Shown piece by piece: positions 16,708 to 23,188 of a stretch of DNA of 30,147 nucleotides. A model generated the notes under the pieces. The model did not search any database and was not told the origin of the DNA. It saw only the letters and a program-made list of their open reading frames with translations. Every line of letters starts with the position of its first letter. The stretch's first letter is position 1. The stretch is from JAJDOJ01 sp034722015. Lineage in GTDB: Bacteria; Pseudomonadota; Gammaproteobacteria; JAJDOJ01. Location: NCBI GenBank assembly GCA_034722015.1, contig JAYENI010000161.1, forward strand, positions 1 through 30,147, in the 5' to 3' direction. The position numbers and the translations under genes were made by a program.

Positions 16708-17642
16708 TAGATGTCCCTGTAGTACCAGAACTTGGGCTCGGTCCCAAGGTCCTCCTTAAGGCGGAAGACGGCCTTGTTTTCCAGCACGTAGCGGATCTCG
16801 CTGTCCGGATCGAGCAGGTTGCCGAACACCCGCGCCCCCGTCGGGCAGGCTTCCTGGCAGGCGGGCTGGCGATTCTCCCGCGTGCGCTGTATGCAGAAAT
16901 GGCATTTCTCGACCACGCCCTTCGGGCGGGGACGATTACCCAGGTAGTGGGTGTCCAGATTGATCGCCGCGCCGCTCAGCTTGGGGTCGCCCCAGTTGAA
17001 ATGACGGGCCTCGTAGGGGCACGCGGTCATGCAGTAACGACAGCCGATGCACCAGTCGTAGTCCACCACCACGATACCGTCGGGTTCCATCCACGTTGCC
17101 TCGACGGGGCAGGCCTTCACGCAGGGCGGATCGTCGCAGTGCATGCACTGGATCGGCAGGTAATACTTGTCTTTCACCGGGACCTGCTCATGTTCGTAAT
17201 AGCGGTCGGCCGTATGCAGGTTCTGGCTGCCCTGATCCATCTCCAGCACGTGGATGTAGCGCATGTCCCGACCGAGGTTGTTTTCGTCGACACAGGCGTC
17301 CACGCAGTCCCTGTATCCCTTGCATTTCGAGATGTTGAGGGCGTAACCGAACACGACGTTCTGCTGGGGCGGGGTGTTCTTGCACTGGATGTCGACGCCG
17401 TAGCGGCGCAGCGCCTTGCGTTCTATCCGACGCAGTGTCTCCTGGATCTCCTCAGGGGTCATACGCTGGTAGTGGTCCTGAAAAAAATCCGCGAAGGCGT
17501 CTCCGAAGGTATTCCCCCCCCAGGCCGGTACCGGGGCGGCAACAGCCGCGGCCGTTGCCGCGGTCGTCGCCCCCAAACCCTGCAGGAATCGGCGTCGGTA
17601 CCGGTTAACCTGTGTGGAGTCGTCCGTCCGATCATGGTCCAT
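16707..17642 (-). CDS. Tat-exported four-cluster ferredoxin (NrfC/DsrO/HmcB-like)
   Basis: 311 residues from the ATG at 17642, which overlaps the cytochrome gene's end by 11 bases. It has a twin-arginine signal (YRRRFLQGLGATTAAT then an Ala-rich core), so it is folded and exported to the periplasm. Cys groups follow: CKGYRDCVDAC (107-117), CMHCDDPPCVKACPVEA, CIGCRYCMTACPYEA and CHFCIQRTRENRQPACQEACP. Three groups have complete [4Fe-4S] spacing. In the first, the second ligand position is Tyr110 instead of Cys; I believe this also occurs in related proteins, so it may be a subfamily trait. It probably passes electrons between the NrfD-type subunit and the multihaem cytochrome. No molybdopterin catalytic subunit is near. 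Confidence 0.92.
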   Translation of the reverse strand: MDHDRTDDSTQVNRYRRRFLQGLGATTAATAAAVAAPVPAWGGNTFGDAFADFFQDHYQRMTPEEIQETLRRIERKALRRYGVDIQCKNTPPQQNVVFGYALNISKCKGYRDCVDACVDENNLGRDMRYIHVLEMDQGSQNLHTADRYYEHEQVPVKDKYYLPIQCMHCDDPPCVKACPVEATWMEPDGIVVVDYDWCIGCRYCMTACPYEARHFNWGDPKLSGAAINLDTHYLGNRPRPKGVVEKCHFCIQRTRENRQPACQEACPTGARVFGNLLDPDSEIRYVLENKAVFRLKEDLGTEPKFWYYRDI

Positions 17643-18470
17643 GGCTGGCCTCCGACGCGTTATTTCGCGTATATCGCTCCCAGATCCTCTCCACACGGTG
17701 GGGAGCGTTGCTGTGCTTCCTGTTGTTGAATGAGGGCACGGGTCGGGGTGGTTTCGGGGCACGTTCCCCGACGTTCGGTCGATGCTGGTAGTGACACACG
17801 GTGCAGTTCAGGATGGTGCGTTCGCCTGACCAGTTCTCCACGCGCTTGCCGTGAGCACCGAACGACCAGTCGCGGGCCTCCTGGGAATGGCACTGGGCGC
17901 AGACCATGTACGCGTCGTCGAAACCCAGCGGTACGCCTTCCAGGGTTCGCAGGCCCCCCCCCTCTCCAGGTCATGACAGGTAAAGCACCAGAACTCCCCC
18001 TTGCCGTGGAGTCCGTGATCGAGGGTGAAGTTGTCATGCGGGTCCTGCAGCGGGCGTGGTGTCAGGTCGCTCTCGGCCCATTCGTGGCAGTCGCTGCAGG
18101 GGTGCATGTCCGTGTCCTTCCGGCTCGGGACGACCGTAAACGCAGGCATATCGGCGAACACCTGTTGTCCGGGCAGCGGCACACGGTTGAAATCGGGTTC
18201 GGCGGTCGATCCGACTTGTGGTCCCTTGCGCTTCTTGTCCTTGCGTCTCCGCATATCCGTTGCGGCGGGTTGTGTCGGCGTAGCCTCCTGGATTTCTCCC
18301 CAGTCCCAGTCACCCAGGTCGGTCTCGCCGCTGTCCGCTGCCTTCCTGAGTGTGACCAGATTCCGGGGTATACCCATCAAACGGGCGTGGCTACCGGGCA
18401 AGACGGTAAAGACGGTCGTTACGCCATAAAGACACAAACAGTAGTGACATAGCGAACAATCAAAAATCAC
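17632..18470 (-). pseudogene. Multihaem cytochrome c, frameshifted in a G9 tract
   Basis: Two overlapping frames together give a multihaem c-type cytochrome. The upstream frame has CSDCH and CFTCH, then DLERGG, and loses the pattern. The downstream frame begins LRTLEGVPLGFDDAYMV and contains CAQCH and CTVCH before ending at 17632. The switch coincides with nine consecutive C on the plus strand (17954-17962, G on the coding strand); one extra G would restore a single frame, giving about 280 residues with four CxxCH haem sites. The start is uncertain: the frame opens with a GTG at 18470 and an odd CSLCHYC hydrophobic N-terminus rather than a clean signal peptide, and ATG codons at 18377 and 18254 lack one too. 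It is first in the operon with the ferredoxin and NrfD genes. Sequencing error, a real mutation or phase variation are all possible. Confidence 0.75.
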
Positions 18471-18558
18471 AACTCATTGACGCTCGCCGCGCGGGCCTTG
18501 GGCTTGGAGAGATGCCTGCCGGTTGACGCCGATGGTTTCCCTGGGTTGCCCGTGGCCA

Positions 18559-19698
18559 TCACAGCCCTGCCTTCCTGAGCCGCTCGATGAAGGAGGGCTT
18601 GCGCGCCTGCGCTTGCCGCAGCGCTTCGATGCGCAGCCGGAAGTCACCGCCCTTGCCGCGGGTGTCCAGGTCACGCAGGTCGACGAGGATCTTCACCGCC
18701 TGGTCGTAGCTCCTGGGCTGTTTCGTCGCGACGAGGCCGTCGATCCTGGCCCACAGCTTGGTCTCGCGACCGACGAGGCTGTCGAGGTGCTGCTCCCTGG
18801 CGATCGCTGCCTCGCGCTCGCGTCGCGCCTTCTCCCTGGCGCGCTTCCCGGCTTCGATGCGCGTTCTCTCCGTCGCGTACGCCTCGGCTGCCTGGAGAAG
18901 CCGGCCCACGGTTCTTCCGGTTGTCGCGGAGCCACCGTCGCCGGCGGCGCGCTGCTTCAGGAACCGCTGCAACAACTCCGCGACCCGGGCGTGGTCGGCA
19001 TCCACCACGAGGTTCGTGATGAGTTCGTCCTTCTCCTTGGTTGCGAGCTTGCCGATCCAGGCGCGGACCTCATCGCGGTCGATTTCTACGCCCGCGAGTG
19101 GCGGGCTGTCCTCAGCGGCGACCTGCAGCAGATCGCCGTCGATACGCAGGAACTCAGCCAGGCTTTCCAGGGAGGCGCTGAGCTGCCCGAGGCCGGGCGG
19201 CACGGGCGGCTCCAGGTCCTCGTCGTCGAGCTCCCCGGCTTGAGCACGAAGGAGCCAGCCGAGGTACAGTGCCCGCAGGTCGCCGCGCGCCAGCTCGGCC
19301 CGTACCGAGATCAGCGACGAGAGGTGACCTTCACCCACGACCCAGTCGCCGCCTTCTTCGTCCTCGGACACGAAGGAGAGGATGACCTTGCCTGACTTTT
19401 CGCCGACGAAGGCGCTGTCGCCACCGCAGTACGCCTTGGCGGTTGTCGAGTCGAGAAGGCGGGATGGCAGGCGGAGCTTCAGGACGTGCGTGCCCCAGTT
19501 TGCGAGGTAGAGAAACGCGTCGAAGTACTTCTCCATCCACGCGTCCTCGTCGCCCTTGAAGCTGCCCCAGGCGTAGTCGTTGACGAAGCTCGTCGGCGTG
19601 ATGCGCGCTCGCGTCGAGTACGATCTCAGCTCGCCCATCTCCTTGGCCGTGAGCGGCCGGTCGATCGCCTGAAACTCGTAGTACTGGAACTCGCTCAT
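18559..19698 (-). CDS. Conserved hypothetical protein of SWIM/DUF6880-associated operons
   Basis: 379 residues from the ATG at 19698. The opening MSEFQYYEFQAIDRPLT, followed by ELRSYSTRARITPTSFVNDYAWGSFKGD, is a pattern I recall from uncharacterised proteins that sit beside SWIM zinc-finger-type genes in many bacteria. Residues 1-230 look globular alpha/beta (KLRLPSRLL, KVILSFVSEDEEGGDWV, ELARGDLRALYLGWL). Residues about 255-340 are a highly charged Arg/Glu/Ala helix (RTRIEAGKRAREKARREREAA), probably a coiled coil. There is no signal peptide, membrane segment or catalytic motif that I recognise. It starts a few bases after the preceding small gene and is the last member of the three-gene operon that begins at 21260. 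Function is unknown. Confidence 0.8.
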   Translation of the reverse strand: MSEFQYYEFQAIDRPLTAKEMGELRSYSTRARITPTSFVNDYAWGSFKGDEDAWMEKYFDAFLYLANWGTHVLKLRLPSRLLDSTTAKAYCGGDSAFVGEKSGKVILSFVSEDEEGGDWVVGEGHLSSLISVRAELARGDLRALYLGWLLRAQAGELDDEDLEPPVPPGLGQLSASLESLAEFLRIDGDLLQVAAEDSPPLAGVEIDRDEVRAWIGKLATKEKDELITNLVVDADHARVAELLQRFLKQRAAGDGGSATTGRTVGRLLQAAEAYATERTRIEAGKRAREKARREREAAIAREQHLDSLVGRETKLWARIDGLVATKQPRSYDQAVKILVDLRDLDTRGKGGDFRLRIEALRQAQARKPSFIERLRKAGL

Positions 19699-19702
19699 GG
19701 TT

Positions 19703-19902
19703 TCAGCTCTCCTCCCAGGCCGTCTTTGCCCGCACGTCGTCGATCAGGAAGCGCACGCCCTGGTTGTCCGAGGAGTTGAGCCAGAGCATCCGGTCAAGGC
19801 CCAGAGCTGCTCGTCGTCCCCATGGGCGTCGGCCGCGATCTCCACGATCAATGGGTCCCGGCCGGCGGCGTGCTTGCCGTTGTCGCTGTCCGTCTTTTTC
19901 AT
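19703..19902 (-). pseudogene. Small gene split between two frames (about 65 residues)
   Basis: An ATG at 19902 overlaps the stop of the upstream gene (ATGA) and begins MKKTDSDNGKHAAGRDPLIV-EIAADAHGDDEQLWAL. The frame then degenerates. A second frame takes over at about 19790-19800 with DRMLWLNSSDNQGVRFLIDD and ends at 19703, five bases before the next gene. A single-base shift would join them into one protein that exactly fills the gap in the operon. It is also possible that only the first part is a relic of a longer protein and the second is unrelated. No function is recognised. Confidence 0.5.
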
Positions 19903-21260
19903 CTCGTTCTCCGCTGACGCTCGTTCCAGCGTGCCTTGGCATGTTCGAGGAAGGTCGGCTCTTCGCTCGGGCCAGAGCCCGCCACCAGGCGCTCGAATCC
20001 GGGCATGAAGCCGCCCTTGCGGTGATGGCCGGTACGCACCTGGCTCACGATCTTCTGCCACTCGGCGCCGAGCCTGGCCCGCTCGAAGCAGCGCTTGGCG
20101 TTCTCGAAGTTCGACAGCGCGGCGTCGTAGTACCTGCTCTTCTTGGCGTTGACGATCCGCAGCCCCTGCGCGCACCACAACCGGGCTGCCAGGTCGGGAT
20201 GGGTCTTTTCGAGTTTCTTGGCGACGGGCTCGGTGGTGTAGTGGCTCAGGCCTTCCAGCGCGTGGTCCGTGGCCTGGCGCACGAGGTCGGCGAGTCGCTC
20301 CAGTTCCCTGGTCGCCACAAGAAGCTCCATTGCGGAGTGGAGGTCGGCTCCCCCCGCCGCGTCAATAGCCTTCTCGTGCCACTGGGTGCGCGCGGCCTTG
20401 GGCACGAACTTCATGAGGTCGTCATAGGTGTACTTGCTCGGGTGCTCGCGGTAATCGGCCCAAGCGGCATCGAGAGCCTCGTTGCCGCGACCGAGCCTGG
20501 TCAGGATGCCCCGCTTGAGCTTGGCGAGGTCGTGACCGGCCGTCGACCCGTGCGGCGTCTTCTTGTCGAGGTCAATCCCACGCTCCACCCAGGTGAGGGC
20601 CTCCTCCGGTTTGCGGCGGGTGACGAGCAGTGTGGCGATCGCGTGGCAATCCTGGGCCGTGAGGCCGGTCTCCTCGGCGAGAGCGACGTACGCCGCGACG
20701 TTCTTCTGGGCAGCGTAGAGCGTGCGCAGAGCCTCGCCCCAGCGATCACGGACATACTCCGGACGATCCTTGAAGGCGCCGTCCGTCTTCGGGGCGGCCT
20801 TGGCGGCGGCATCGAATCGCGTTCGGATCTGGGTCACGAAAGCAGCGAGGTTAGCCTTGTCCAGGACCTTCGCGGCGTCCTTCTCGAGTTGATGGCAAAA
20901 GCCGTACTCATCCTCGTCCATCCACGTGAGCAGGCGGGACACGGTCTCGTGGGGGTTCGCGCCTTCCGCCTGGCGGGCCTTGATCCAGCCACAGTACAGT
21001 TCGTCGACGAACTGGCCGAAGCTGCCGCTCGAATCGTCGAGTTCCTCGATCTTGGCGTAGGACGCGGCGAGGAATGTCTCGTACAAGGTGACGGCACGGG
21101 ACGGGTCGTTCGCCGTGAGCATGGCGATCTTGGCCGCGACCTCGTCGAGGTCGATCACGAAGGAGAAGCAGGCGCGGTCGGGGATGAAGGCGCCGGGGTT
21201 GAGCGCCAGCGCGAGCTCCTGCTCGATCGGGTCGGCCTTGGTGCGGGGCTTTCGCGTCAT
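19899..21260 (-). CDS. DUF6880-like / SWIM-associated helical-repeat protein
   Basis: 453 residues from the ATG at 21260, preceded by GGGAG at the right spacing; the open frame continues upstream to 21602 but only through the MITE. The sequence is almost all helical: DEVAAKIAMLTANDPSRAVTLYETFL, LDDSSGSFGQFVDELYCGWIKARQAEG, then TPR-like repeats (HAIATLLVTRRKPEEALTWVERGIDL; LGRGNEALDAAWADYREHPS). This resembles the helical region found after SWIM zinc fingers and in DUF6880 proteins. There is no SWIM Cys/His motif here, so it is either a stand-alone family member or has lost that domain; the native-looking N-terminus (MTRKPRTKADPIEQELALAL) favours the former. Cytoplasmic. First gene of the operon with the two genes below it. 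Function unknown. Confidence 0.8.
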   Translation of the reverse strand: MTRKPRTKADPIEQELALALNPGAFIPDRACFSFVIDLDEVAAKIAMLTANDPSRAVTLYETFLAASYAKIEELDDSSGSFGQFVDELYCGWIKARQAEGANPHETVSRLLTWMDEDEYGFCHQLEKDAAKVLDKANLAAFVTQIRTRFDAAAKAAPKTDGAFKDRPEYVRDRWGEALRTLYAAQKNVAAYVALAEETGLTAQDCHAIATLLVTRRKPEEALTWVERGIDLDKKTPHGSTAGHDLAKLKRGILTRLGRGNEALDAAWADYREHPSKYTYDDLMKFVPKAARTQWHEKAIDAAGGADLHSAMELLVATRELERLADLVRQATDHALEGLSHYTTEPVAKKLEKTHPDLAARLWCAQGLRIVNAKKSRYYDAALSNFENAKRCFERARLGAEWQKIVSQVRTGHHRKGGFMPGFERLVAGSGPSEEPTFLEHAKARWNERQRRTR

Positions 21261-21294
21261 CGTTCGTTCTCCCTGCGTACCCTGCCTATGGTAA

Positions 21295-21451
21295 GGCGAT
21301 TGCCGGAAAATGACATACCGGATCGCGCCGGATTTTCGTTCGTCATCAAGGCGCGACAACCGGCGCATCGTCGAACGATGGAACGGTTGTCGTAACACAG
21401 GGGACGGACGAAAAGACAAGCAGGATGTTATGTCATTTGACAGAAATCGCC
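21295..21451 (+). mobile_element. MITE copy 2 (157 bp, GGCGAT...ATCGCC ends, TAA flanks)
   Basis: Same length as copy 1 and aligns with its reverse complement without gaps. The left end GGCGATTGCCGGAAAATGAC and the right end (complement GGCGATTTCTGTCAAATGAC) form the terminal inverted repeat; TAA flanks both ends (21292-21294 and 21452-21454). The central hairpin is CATCGT-CGA-ACGATG; in copy 1 the same hairpin is CATAGT-CGA-ACTATG, so the A-T pair is replaced by a C-G pair. It lies between the operon beginning at 21260 and a truncated toxin gene. Confidence 0.87.
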
Positions 21452-21452
21452 T

Positions 21453-21626
21453 AAGACTAAATGGGCCCATCGATGGGCCAGCAAGGAAGGGCTCGGCGAT
21501 GCCAGCCTTCGCGCGGCGGTCGATGAGATGCAGCGTGGTCTGGTATATGCCGATCTCGGCGGACATGTGTTCAAGAAGCGGGTTACGGGGCCGCGCAGGC
21601 AACGTTTATCGGGTTTCGGAGGGTAA
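21453..21626 (+). pseudogene. Remnant of a RelE/HigB-family toxin gene cut by MITE copy 2
   Basis: From the first base after the MITE the frame reads KTKWAHRWASKEGLGDASLR and then AAVDEMQRGLVYADLGGHVF-KKRVTGP before a stop at 21626. This matches the N-terminal two thirds of RelE/HigB-type toxins of the form F-K-T-K-x-F-x-R-W-x-x-K...L-x-x-A-V-x-E-M-x-x-G-L-x-D-A-D-L-G-G-x-V-x-K-K-R-V. The start codon and first residues are missing at the MITE edge, and after KKRV the conserved G-K-x-G-G-x-R-T segment is scrambled and stops early. No antitoxin gene is left nearby. Family recognition is from memory of the motif; degradation is plain. Confidence 0.72.
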
Positions 21627-21738
21627 ACGCCAACGCTTCCCTCTGGCCACAGTCCCGGTGGTTTCGACGACCGTTCTTCCCGAATGCGATCGTAACTCAT
21701 TGTTTCTTAGTCCTACGAGTTGCCTTTAAGCGAGCAGT

Positions 21739-21764
21739 AAAAAACGCCGGCCGGTTTGCCGGCG
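21739..21764 (-). terminator. Intrinsic terminator reading leftwards, orphan
   Basis: On the minus strand a CGCCGGC / GCCGGCG stem (21764-21758 and 21751-21745) with a six-base loop is followed by six T (21744-21739). No minus-strand gene lies directly to its right, only the brxA start region. It could stop antisense transcripts from BREX or be left from a lost gene. Confidence 0.65.
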
Positions 21765-21768
21765 AAAC

Positions 21769-21796
21769 TTGACTGATTTTTCAGGTCCTTTATAGT
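21769..21796 (+). promoter_or_regulatory. Sigma70-like promoter of the BREX operon
   Basis: TTGACT (21769-21774), 16 bases, TATAGT (21791-21796): a near-consensus promoter. The expected start of transcription, about 7 bases after the -10, falls at 21802-21804, next to the brxA ATG at 21805, leaving no room for a ribosome-binding site. The brxA message would be leaderless or nearly so if this promoter and start are both right. Confidence 0.72.
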
Positions 21797-21804
21797 GCCT
21801 CACC

Positions 21805-22644
21805 ATGGGCGCAATATCCGATTTGAACTTCGAAGCGGGAATCGCCGGGCTGACCGGCAGCCAGGCATCGCTCTGGGGCTTCCGATCGGGCGACCGGGGG
21901 ACGCATACGAGCCGCACGATCATGCTCGACGAACTGTCGCATCTGCTGGATGCGGTCCCTGGCGAGGCGACCCGCGAGGACTACGCGGATGCCGTCATGG
22001 AGCAAAACTGTCTGGGCAAGCGGACAGCGGCGACTCGCAAGCTCTCGCTCCAGCGACTGACCGAGCTCTACGGCCTCAATGCCCGGCTGATTCTGTTCCG
22101 GGTGTTAAGAGACCTCTGGGGCCGCCACGAGAGTAGTCGGCCGCTGTTGAGCTTGTTGCTGGCGCTCGCACGTGACCCCCTGCTACGGGCAACCGCCACT
22201 GCCGTTATCCGCACACCGTACGGCCACGAGTTCGCCCGTCAGTCCATGAAGGATGCCCTCTCCGAAGCTGTCGACGATCGCCTGAACGACGCGACCCTCG
22301 ACAAAGTCGTGCGTAACGCCTCCTCGTCATGGACGCAATCCGGCCACTTTTGTGGAAGAGGGCGCAAGACAAGGCAGAAGGTGGATGCGACGCCGGCTGC
22401 AACCACGTACGCGTTGCTGCTTGGCTTCGCCGTGGGTCGCCGCGGCCGGCTGCTGTTCGAAACGCCCTGGGCCGCGATACTGGATACCGGTCCCGATGAC
22501 CTTATCGATGTGGCCATCGAAGCAAAGCGGCTGGGCCTGCTCGATCTCAAACAATCCGGTTCGATGATCGATGTGTCGTTTCCGACACTGTTTACAGAAA
22601 AGGAAAGGGAGCTGATTCATGGGGCGCATCGACAGGTTGGCTGA
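21805..22644 (+). CDS. brxA: BREX system protein BrxA (DUF1819 family)
   Basis: 279 residues from the ATG at 21805. The protein matches the DUF1819/BrxA pattern: GLTGSQASLWGFRSGDRGTH with TSRTIMLDELSHLL near the N-terminus, then the family core DAVMEQNCLGKRTAATRKLSLQRLTELY, a helical LLLALARDPLLRATATAVI segment, and a C-terminal winged-helix-like part. BrxA is a small DNA-binding-type component needed for BREX phage resistance in several systems; its precise role is unsettled. It is the first gene of the operon and overlaps brxB by 26 bases. The start has no Shine-Dalgarno sequence, consistent with the promoter spacing; an internal ATG at the start of MLDELS would remove conserved residues. 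Confidence 0.9.
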   Translation: MGAISDLNFEAGIAGLTGSQASLWGFRSGDRGTHTSRTIMLDELSHLLDAVPGEATREDYADAVMEQNCLGKRTAATRKLSLQRLTELYGLNARLILFRVLRDLWGRHESSRPLLSLLLALARDPLLRATATAVIRTPYGHEFARQSMKDALSEAVDDRLNDATLDKVVRNASSSWTQSGHFCGRGRKTRQKVDATPAATTYALLLGFAVGRRGRLLFETPWAAILDTGPDDLIDVAIEAKRLGLLDLKQSGSMIDVSFPTLFTEKERELIHGAHRQVG

Positions 22645-23188
22645 GCGCTATAAAAGCTATATCGCTTTGCCGTGGCAGAAGGACCTGGCAGGCGCCCAGC
22701 GTGCCATCTTCGTCGTGTATGACAAGGCAGACGAGCGTCGGTTGCGGGCACGGAAAGACCTGTTTGCACTGGCAACGGCCGACGCGGGCCACGAGTGGCT
22801 CGAATGTGACCTGACCCGAGTCTTTGCCCAGTGGATGGCTGCAACGGATTATCGCGACAGCTACTTCGAGTCCCCGGAGGATCTGGAACTCAAGCTGGAG
22901 GACGATTTTCTCGAGCACGTGGCCGATCGTGTGAGAGAAGTGTTGAGATCGCCGGAAGCCAACGAGAATTCGGTCGTCGGCGTCTTTGGCATTGCATCGC
23001 TGTTCGGGTTTGTACGCGTGTCCGAACTCATGAACGAGATCGAGCGGGATATCAGAGGTCGCGTGGTGGTGTTTTTCCCCGGCGAGTACGAGAACAGCAA
23101 CTATCGGTTGCTGGACGCAAGGGATGGGTGGAACTACCTCGCAGTCCCGATCACCTTGCACGAAGATCGAGGAGTGTACGAGGTATGA
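22619..23188 (+). CDS. brxB: BREX system protein BrxB (DUF1788 family)
   Basis: 189 residues from the ATG at 22619, with GGGAG upstream inside the end of brxA. It shows the DUF1788 features: an N-terminal LAERYKSYIALPWQKDLAGAQ-RAIFVVYDKADERRLRARKDLF segment, HEWLECDLTRVFAQWMA, and the C-terminal VVGVFGIASLFGFVRVSELM followed by the RGRVVVFFPGEYENSNYRLL strand, which looks like a P-loop-lacking nucleotide-binding-type fold. BrxB is a core subunit of BREX type 1, soluble and cytoplasmic; its biochemical role is not established. Its stop codon overlaps the brxC start (ATGA), indicating translational coupling. Confidence 0.93.
   Translation: MGRIDRLAERYKSYIALPWQKDLAGAQRAIFVVYDKADERRLRARKDLFALATADAGHEWLECDLTRVFAQWMAATDYRDSYFESPEDLELKLEDDFLEHVADRVREVLRSPEANENSVVGVFGIASLFGFVRVSELMNEIERDIRGRVVVFFPGEYENSNYRLLDARDGWNYLAVPITLHEDRGVYEV

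Noticed and set aside
18340..18440. Possible riboswitch upstream of the cytochrome (repeated GACGGT and GC stems)
   Set aside because: I could not fit the conserved core of c-di-GMP-I or any other class I know; only scattered stems and a short direct repeat are present.
19764..21395. 543-codon plus-strand frame opposite the DUF6880-like gene
   Set aside because: The minus strand has the coherent protein with a ribosome site and operon overlaps; the plus-strand frame is a high-GC shadow that also runs through the MITE.
21310..21440. A shared peptide (MTYRI..DFRSSSRR..R-IVE) encoded by both MITE copies
   Set aside because: The frames align without gaps, but substitutions are not concentrated at silent positions, and the hairpin covariation explains conservation better than coding does.
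22831..23184. Upstream extension of the brxC frame
   Set aside because: It overlaps brxB in another frame and is Arg-rich and unconserved; the ATGA-coupled start at 23185 begins the known BrxC N-terminus.
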